NCBI RefSeq assembly: GCF_014863405.1
Contig: NZ_JACZZA010000002.1
Location: 1-64,000 of the forward strand
Reading direction: 5' to 3'
From: Dyella acidiphila
Lineage (GTDB): Bacteria; Pseudomonadota; Gammaproteobacteria; Xanthomonadales; Rhodanobacteraceae
DNA length: 64,000 bases
Part shown: positions 47,135-56,100 of the stretch, piece after piece
How the letters are laid out: the number at the start of each line of letters is the position of its first letter
How positions within the stretch are numbered: position 1 is the stretch's first letter
Position numbers and translations under genes: made by a program
The notes under the pieces: model-generated
Told to the model about the DNA's origin: nothing
The model's input: only the letters and a program-made list of their open reading frames with translations
Databases searched by the model: none

Positions 47135-50100
47135 TTACCAACGCATGCGGAAGCCGACGTTGGCATTCAAGCCATTCGAATCGCCAAACCGCGACAATCC
47201 GGTCTGTACCTGCACTTCGCCGTACACCGAGTAGCGGCCGCCAGCCCAGTCCAGCGCGCTGCCGAGGCCAAAGCTGCTCCACAAATGATCGTTGCGCGTG
47301 GTGAAGTCGGTACCGTCCACGCTCACCTGTGCGCCGTTCTTGAAGTTGTCGTACACGTTGATCAGCGCATAGACATGGGTAACGACTGGACCGGATATAC
47401 CTTGCTGCACGGTACGGTAATCGAGGGTGGTGCCTGCGCGGGCGGTTCCGGTGTCGCCGTTCTGCTGGGTTACGCGTGCGCCGAATACATCGTTGAAGCC
47501 GTCGAACCACGCATTGCCGTAAGTCACCTGCGCCTGCGGCACCATCGACCAGCCATTGCCCAGACCCAGGCGCTGGCCTACTTCGATACCTGCCGCATAA
47601 CCACTGCCCCTGTTGTTGTTTTCGAGCGTGCGCCCGAGCGTGGTGGAGCGCAGGTCGCTCTCGAACTGGAGCCAGCGCGCCTGGCCGTCCACATACAGGC
47701 CGCCATCGCCGTACCAGGTCAATGACGTGCCGACGCCGTAAGCGTCAGTGCTGATGCTGCCCTGGCCGTACGCCGAATTCACGCTGGAGTTGTCGCGCTC
47801 GTATTGCAGCGTGGCGCCGCCGACGAGTCGCCCATTGCCGCCGTCGGCCACGGTCGCATCCATGCCGACCTCGGTCTTCCAGTGCGAAATATCGTAGTCG
47901 CTGCCGCTGGTGGTGGTCTCCGGCTTGAAGCTCTGGTCGCCGCCTTGCGTGCGTACCCATACGCCTTCGCCGGGCTGCATGTCGCCAGTGCTTTGCCCAT
48001 TGGCCCACTGCCGGTTACCGGTGCGCTCGAACAACGTGTCGAGCGTATTGGCCTGCTGCAGAATGCCCGCATAGGCCTCGTACAGCGGAACACCGGGTTG
48101 ATACAGCGGCGGCGGCGGGTCATTGCTCTGCGTGGCCGATCCATTGGTCAAGGCCGAGCGCAGGTACCAGTCGCCGTCGGGCGTGTCGGCGCTGCCTTGA
48201 TACAAGCGGTAGGCATATGCACCCGCGACCACCGCCTGCTGGCCCTGATACACGTAATTGCCCTGTAGGGCGAACGTGCCGTTGGAAGCACCCTGCACAT
48301 CGATCAGCTTGATGCCCTCGCTGGTCTGCGCGCCGGCGCCACCGACGTTGGTCACGTGAACGGTCGTCGTGCCGGACGTATCGCCGGTGACTACCAGCAT
48401 GTCGGTCGGCGAGTTGTCGCCACCGAGTGCGGTGTTGAAGTTCAGCGTACCGCCCTGACCGGTGTAGTTGCCATGCACCGTCAGCGTGGTGCCTGGCACG
48501 CTACCGAAATGAACCGTACCGGCGTTGGTGAGCGCCCCTACCTGTTGGGCGAAGCCGCCGAGATCCAGCGTGGCGCCGCTCTGTACGGTGGTGGCGGAGG
48601 AGGCATTGAATGCATTCGCCATGGCCGCGCTCAAGGTGCCGGCCGCCACCGTCGTGGCGCCGCCATAGCTCGATGCACCACCCAGCGTCAGCGTGCCCGT
48701 ACCGGTCTTGGTAAGGCTGCCGGTACCGCCCATGCCACCGTTCAAGGTCAGCGTGGTGCCCGCATCCGTTTCGATGGTGGCGGCACCGCCCAGGCCGACG
48801 CTTCGGCTGCTCTGAAAGCTGGCCGTGGTATGCAGTGTGCCGGCGTCAATGGAAAGACTGCCGGCTGCCGCACCCAGATTCGCATCGCTCGATATCTGCA
48901 GCGTACCGGCGTGCACATCGGTGCCGCCGATGTAGGTATTGGCACCATCCAGCACCAACGTGCCGAGATCGTCCTTCACCAGCATGCCTGCGCCGTCGAT
49001 GACCGAGTCGATTGTCGCGGTCATCGACGCGCCCGCACTGGTGCCATCGCCGACGCGGATGGTGAATGCGCTACCGGTGAGCCCCAGATCGCCGCCGACG
49101 ATGCGGTAGCCATCGGCCTGGAATTGCAATCCCGAAGCGCTGATCGGTCCGTTGCTATTGTCCACCGTCACGGTACCGCCGGTACCGCCAAACACGGCGA
49201 ATGCGCCATTGGAATAAGGCGCATTGAGCGAACCGGTGGCATCGGTCCAGTAGTCATTGTCGGTCAGGCGCCAAGTGCCGGTGCCGCCAGTGATCGCGCC
49301 ATCGTTGGCGTGGCCGGGACCATCCCAGAAATTGAGCGTGAGCCCCGTGCTGTTCACCAGGTTCACCTGGTTGGCCAGTGAGGTTTGCACGAACACATCC
49401 GACGATGGCGACGTACCAATGTTCAGCCCATCGTCGGTCAGCGTGCCGTCATAGCTGAAAATGCGATACACGCCCGGGCCGAAACTGCCGCCTGCGGTAG
49501 CGGATACATCCAGCGTGCCGGCCAGCGTCAGGTTGCCATGCACCACGGTAAGGTCGTTGGATGCGCCACCCACGGTGCCGGCCTGACCAAGCTGATAATC
49601 GAGTGTCGCGTTCGCCCCCAGCGTCAGGTTGCCGTTGATGGTGAGCGTGCCGGCCGCGCCAGCGGCGGCACCAGGGCTCAACGTGCCGCCATTGGCGACA
49701 TTCACATCGCCGCCGATGATGCCCGCGCCGCCGAGCGTGGCACCGCTTTGCACCGTGGTTGCGCCTGTCGCGGCGGTCTGATCGCCGTTGACCAGCAAGG
49801 TGCCGGCCTGCACGTTCGTGGCGCCGGCATAGCTGTTGGTGCCGGTAAGCACGGTGGAGCCGCTGCCGGCCTGGGTTACCGCACCGGAGCCGGAGATCGC
49901 TCCGCCGAAAGTTTGGACGTCCGAACGATTGAAGGCCAGCGTACCGTTGTCGGCGACATCGCCCACGATCGAGCCGCTGGTTCCGCCCTCGCCCAGCTGC
50001 AGTACACCGCCGGAGATGGTCGTGCCACCGGTATAGGTGTTGTCGCCTGCCAGCACCAGGGTGCCGAGATCCGACTTGGTCATGCCGCTGCTGCCGGTGA

Positions 50101-53100
50101 GCACGGAGGCGATCGTCGCGGTCATGCTGGCGCCAGCGGCCGTGCCGTCGCCGACGCGGATCAGCGGCGACGAACCGACCAGTGCAATCGAATCGCCTTC
50201 GATGCGGTAGCCGTCGGTGGCGAACTGCATGCCGACACTGTTGATCGCGCCCAGGCTCGCATCCACCGTAACCGTACCGGGTGCGGCGGCGAAAATGGCG
50301 AAGCTGCTGTCCTGGTACTGCGCGTTGATGCTGCCGTCCACCACGGTCCAGTTGTCGTTGCCGGCGGCGTTCTGCCACACGCCATTGCCGCCCTCCACGA
50401 TGCCGTCTCCGCGCGCACCATTGCCGTCCCAGAAATTCACCGCCAGGCCATTGGTGTTGACCAGGTTTACCTGCTGCGCGATCGAGGTCTGCAGTTCGTA
50501 ATCCGGCGTCGGCACCGTGCCAATATTCAAACCGTTGTCGGTCAGCGTGCCGCCGTAGCTGATGATGCGATAGATACCCGGATCGAAATTGCCGCCGGAA
50601 GACACGGACACATTGAGTGTGCCGTCGAGCGTCAGGTTGCCAGTCACCTGTACCAGATCGTTGAGCGGACCGCCGACGATATTCGCCTGGCCGAAATCGA
50701 CATTGAGGTTGGACGTACCGCTCAAGGCAAGGCTGCCCTTGATGCTCAGCGTGCCCGGCGCCGTGCCCACATTGCCGGGACTGAGCGTGCCGCCGTCGGC
50801 CACGGTCACATCGCCGCCGATCGTGCCCATGCCGCCCAGCGTGCCGCCGCTGTCGACCGAAGTAAGGCCGGTTGCCGCCGACTGGTCGCCGTTGATGACC
50901 AGGCTGCCGGCACGTACGTCGGTCGAACCGGTATAGCTGTTGTTGCCGCTGAGCACGATAGTGCCGCTGCCCTGCTGCTCGACCGCGCCGATACCGGAGA
51001 TTGTGCCGGCATAGGTGGATACATCGCTGCGGTCGAACACCACGGTGCCGTTGTTGGCAATGTCGCCGGCCACCGAACCGGCGCTGCCGCCGTTGCCAAG
51101 CTGCAGCGTGCCACCGCTCACGGTGGTGCCGCCGGTGTAGCTGTTGTCCGCGGCAAGCACCAAGCTACCGCCGTCGATCTTGGTCAGCGCGCCACTGCCG
51201 CTGATCAGGCCGTCGAGCTCCAGGTCATTTTGCGTATCGAAGGTGCCGCCGCCACTGCCCAAGGTGACGCCGCGCGCAGACGTTACGGCGGCGGTGTTCT
51301 GCAAGGTGCCGCCATTCAGCGCCAGCGCGCCGCTGGCGTCACCGAGATTGGTGTCGCTCGAAATGGAAACGGTGCCGCCGTTGATCGACGTGCCGCCTTG
51401 ATAACTGTTGCTGCCGTCGAGCGTCAGCGTGCCCGCACTGGTTTTGGTCAGCGCACCAGCACCCCCGATTACGCCGCTGAGTTCGAGATCGGCCTGCGTA
51501 TCGAAGGTGGCGCCACTCTGCCCGATTGTCACGCCACGCGCCGAGGTGATGGCCGCGGTATTGCGCAGCGTGCCGCCGTCGATGCTCAGTCCGCCGGACG
51601 CATCGCCGAGATTCGTGTCGCTGGAAATCTGCAAGGTGCCGGCGCTGATCGTGGTGCCGCCGGTGTACGTGTTGGCGCCTGCCAGTACCAGCGTGCCGAG
51701 GTCTTCCTTCTCCAGGCCGCCGGTGCCGATCAGCGGAGCGCTGATGGTGGCGGTCATGCTCGCGCCCGCGGCAGTGCCGTCACCCACGCGGATGATCGAT
51801 GGACCACCGTTCAAGGTGATCGCATCGCCGGTGACGGTGTAGCCATTGACCGCAAACTGCATGCCCGAGCTGGTTACCGCACCGAGTGTATCGTCCACTG
51901 TCACCGTGCCCGGCGTACCCATGAAGATACCGAATTGGCCGTCCGTATACGGGGCGTTGTATTGCCCGGTCTGGTTGGTCCAGTTGTCGTTGCCGGTGCT
52001 GTTCTGCCACACACCGGTGCCGCCGTCGATGGCATTGTTGCCATGGCCGTTCGGGCCATCCCAGAAATTGAGCGTGAGGCCGCCGCTGTTGAGCAGGTTG
52101 ACCTGGTTCGCCACTGCCGTCTGTACTTGGAACGGACCGCCCGGTGCGGTGCCGAGCGCGAGGCCCTGGTCGTTGAGCGTGCCGTCATAGCTGATGATGC
52201 GGTACAGGCCCGGGCCGAAACTGCCGCCAGGCGTGGCCGATACATTGAGCGTGCCGTCCAAGGTGAGATTGCCGTGCACCACGGTGAGATCGTTGAGCGC
52301 GCCGCCCGCCACGTTGGCCTGGCCAAACTGATAGTTGAGCGTGGAGCCGCTATTGAGTGTAAGGCTGCCGTTGATAGTCAGTGTGCCGGCCGCGCCGGCA
52401 TCGCCCGGACTCAGCACGCCACCATTGGCGACCGTGACGTTGCCGCCGAGCGTGCCAGCGCCGCCGAGCATGGCGCCATTCTGCACCGTGGTGGCACCGG
52501 TCGCAGCGGACTGGTCGCCATCGACCAGCAAGGTGCCGGCCTGCACGTTCGTAGCGCCGGTATAGGTATTGGCATCGGTAAGCACGGTGGTGCCGCTGCC
52601 AAGCTGCGTAAAGCCGCCGCTGCCGGAGATCAGGTTGCCGAACGTATAGACGTCCGAACGATCGATCGCGAACGTACCGTTATCCGACACATCGCCGAGA
52701 ATCGAACCACTTGCCGCGCCATTGCCCAACTGCAGCGTGCCCGCGGTGATCGAGGTACCGCCGGTGTAGGTATTAGCGGCGGTAAGCACAGTGGTGCCGG
52801 TGCCCGATTGCACGACATTGCCCGAGGAAATGGGACCGGCCGAGATAGTGCCATCCACTTCCAGCGTGTCGGAGCGATCGAACGCCAACGTGCCAGCCGC
52901 CACAATGATGCTGGCACTGGCGACCGAACCACTGGTGCCGCCGTTGCCCAGTTGCAGGATGCCGGCATTGACCACCGTATTGCCGGTATAGGTGTTGTTG
53001 CCTGTGAGCAGCCAGGTGCCCGCGTCGTTCTTGGCCAGTGTGGTGACACCGCCGGTGCCATCGATAATGGCGCCGCCCATCGTGTTGTTGCCGGTATTGG

Positions 53101-56100
53101 TGCCGCCAAGGCCAAGCGTGCGATTGCCGGCGCCGGAGGACGCAGCCGAATTGGTGTTGCTGAAGACGATGGCGCCGGTGCCGGACGAATCGATCACACT
53201 GGTACCCGCCGAGAGCGTGAACAGGCGATCCGTGGTGTCGCCTGTGCCGGTATAGAGCAACGTGGCGCCGTTGCCGATGATCAGGTTCGACGCCGCATTC
53301 GACGACGCGCCGAGGCTGCTCGCCTGCCCACCGTTGGCCAGGTGAGCCACCCCAAGCACGCCACCGGCGATGTTGGTGACGCCGGTGTAGCTGCTGGCGG
53401 CATTGTTCAGGATCCAAGTGCCAGTGCTGGTTTTGTTGAGCGAGGTCTTGCCGGTGCCGTTATCGGCAATCTGCAATGCAAGGCTGTTGTTGGCCGTGCT
53501 GGTACCAGTGATGGTCACCGTTTGCGCAGTATTGGCTGCGCCACTGAACGAAATGGCGCCCGTGTTGGTGAACGCAATCGCACCTGTACCGGAGGCGTCG
53601 AGCAGGCTGCTGCTCGGGCCGAGGGTGAACAGGCGATCGGTGCTTCCGCCCGTGCCGAGGTATTGCAGCCTGCCGCCATTTAATACGAGGTTCGCCGCGC
53701 TGTTGCTCGATGCGCCGATGGAACTTGCCTGCCCGCCGTTGGCCAGCGAGTTCACCGCGAGTGTGCCGCTATTGATGGTGGTCACCCCGGTGTACGTACT
53801 GGCAACGCCTGAAAAATAGTTGATGCCCGAGCCACCCTTGACGATATTGCCCGACCCTGAGATGGCGCCGGCAAAGTCGCCTGTATCCAAGTACGCGTTA
53901 CCGGACGTGATCGTCAGCGTTGCACTGCCCAGATTGACGTTGCCGCCTGTCGTACCGCCACCTATAAGGGTGTACGCAGAAGTAGTGAAACTGTTTAGGT
54001 CGAGCAACGCTCCGGCCACGTTGGACAGGCTCAGAATGCCGCCACCGAAAGCATTATTGACACCCGCACGCAAGGTGCCGGCAGCGATGCTGGTACCGCC
54101 GGTATACGTATTGGCGTTGGTAAGAACCAGCGTGCCCGCACCCTGCTTGGTCAGGCCGCCTGCGCCCTGGATGGAACCACTGACGGTCAATGTCGTGGCT
54201 GCATTGCTGACACTGACGGTGCCGGCGCCGGTGAGCTGGATACCACGATCCGTGCTCACGGTGGCACCGGTGTACACGAGCGTGCCGTTGTTCATGGTGA
54301 GATTGGCCGGCGCGCTGCTGGAGGCGCCGATGCCGCTGTTCTGCCCGCCGTTCGCAAGGCAGTCGGTGCTCAACTGTCCGCCTTCGATGGTGGTCGGGCC
54401 GGTGTAGCTGTTGCCGCAGCCGTTCATCACCTGGGTGGCCAGGGCGGAAGTGGCGTCCATCGTGACGCCGCCGGTACCGCTGACGTTGCCGGTGAATGTG
54501 CCACTCCCATTCAATAGCAAGGTGCCGGTGCCCAGCGTGACATTGCCGGCGCCGGCGAGGCCACCCACCCACACCGAAAGGTTGTTCAGATCGAGGGTGG
54601 CGCCCGCGGCCACGGTGATCGAGCCCGCACCCGTACCGCCGGCCTGTCCGCCGAACGCTTGGGCAGAACCAGCCTGCAAGGTACCTGCATTGACGATGGT
54701 GCCGCCCGTATACGTGTTTGCGCCACTGAGCACCAGCGTGCCGGCGCCATTCTTGGTCAAGCCACCCGCACCGATGACCGTACCGCTATCGGTCAGCGTA
54801 GTTGCGGCCTGATCTACCGCGACCTGCCCGCCGCCAGTGCCCAGCGTGAAGCCGCGATCGGTCGTGTTGGTCGCGCCCGTATATTCCAACGCGCCGCCGC
54901 TCTGCAGCACCAGGTTGGACGGATCATTGGTGCCTGCGCCAATGCTGCTGGCCTGGCCGCCATCGGCCAGCACAGCGGCAGCCAGCGTGCCGCCGCTGAC
55001 CGTGACCGGGCCAACGAAATCGTTCGTCGCGTTGGTAAGCGTCAACGTGCCGGTGCCGGTCTTGGTGAAGCCCGCATCGTCCGGACTGGTGACCTGTCCG
55101 CTGAAGGTGAGGTCCGACGTTCCGTCCACCTCGATCGTGCGCGACGTGCCGCCGTTGACCAGCGTGAAGCCGCGATCCGTGCTTGCGGTTGCGCCGGTGT
55201 AGCGCAGCGTGCCGTTCTCCAGCATCAGGTTGGAGGGATCGGCCGTCGACGCGCCAATCGCGCTCGCCTGCCCGCCATCGGCGACGCTATTGAAGTTGAG
55301 CGTACCGCCGCTCATCGTGGTGCCGCCGGTGTAGGTATTGGCGCCCGTGACCACCACGGAGCCGGTACCCGAGCCACCTACAGTGAAGCTGGTCGGCGTA
55401 CCGCCGTCGGCGATCACCGAAGCGATGGTGAAGGTACCGGCGCTGTTCTGCTGCACACCGAGCGCGCCGCCCGGCCCGCCGCTCACCGAGCCGCCCTGGA
55501 TGGTCTGGGTGGAACTGGCCACGGTAGACGTGACGAGGATGGTGCCGTCGATGCCCAGCGTATTGCCGGCGCCCACATTCACCGTGGACGCCGCGTTCGC
55601 CGTGTACTTGAGTCCACCCAGTACGAGACTGCCATTGACCGTGCCGAAGTAAGGCGTATTGGCATTGCCACCCGCGTCGCTGACGATGTCGCCGGCCAGC
55701 CACTGCGAAGCGTCATCCTTGTTCGCGTAGTTGGTGAATGCCGTGATGACGCCGCCGGAAACTTCCGCGTAGTCCGTGCCGTTCACCGTGGCCCAGCCGC
55801 CGAGTGCGCCGTCGGCTTGCGTGGTGGTAATGCTGGCGCCGGTATTGAAATCGAAATCGGCCAGACCACCGCTGCGATTGATGGCACCCAGGCTTAGCGT
55901 AAACGAACCGCCCGAGCCCGCCGTTGCCGTGATGCGGTTGTTGCCTGCCGTGACGTTCAAGCCGTTAAACGCTTGACTGTTGGCCGCCGCCGCACCCTTC
56001 AACGATAACGTGCCGCCGCCGAGGTTGAGCGTGGACGCACCACTGATGATGTTGCTCGCCGGTGCGGCCGCCACGCTGAAATCCAAGGCCAGCGTGCCGC

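Noticed and set aside
49385-53683. A 1432-codon plus-strand open frame inside the autotransporter region
   Set aside because: It reads the complement of the repetitive PATR coding sequence, hence its own repetitive Arg/Ala/Gly composition. The minus-strand frame has signal peptide, repeats and barrel.
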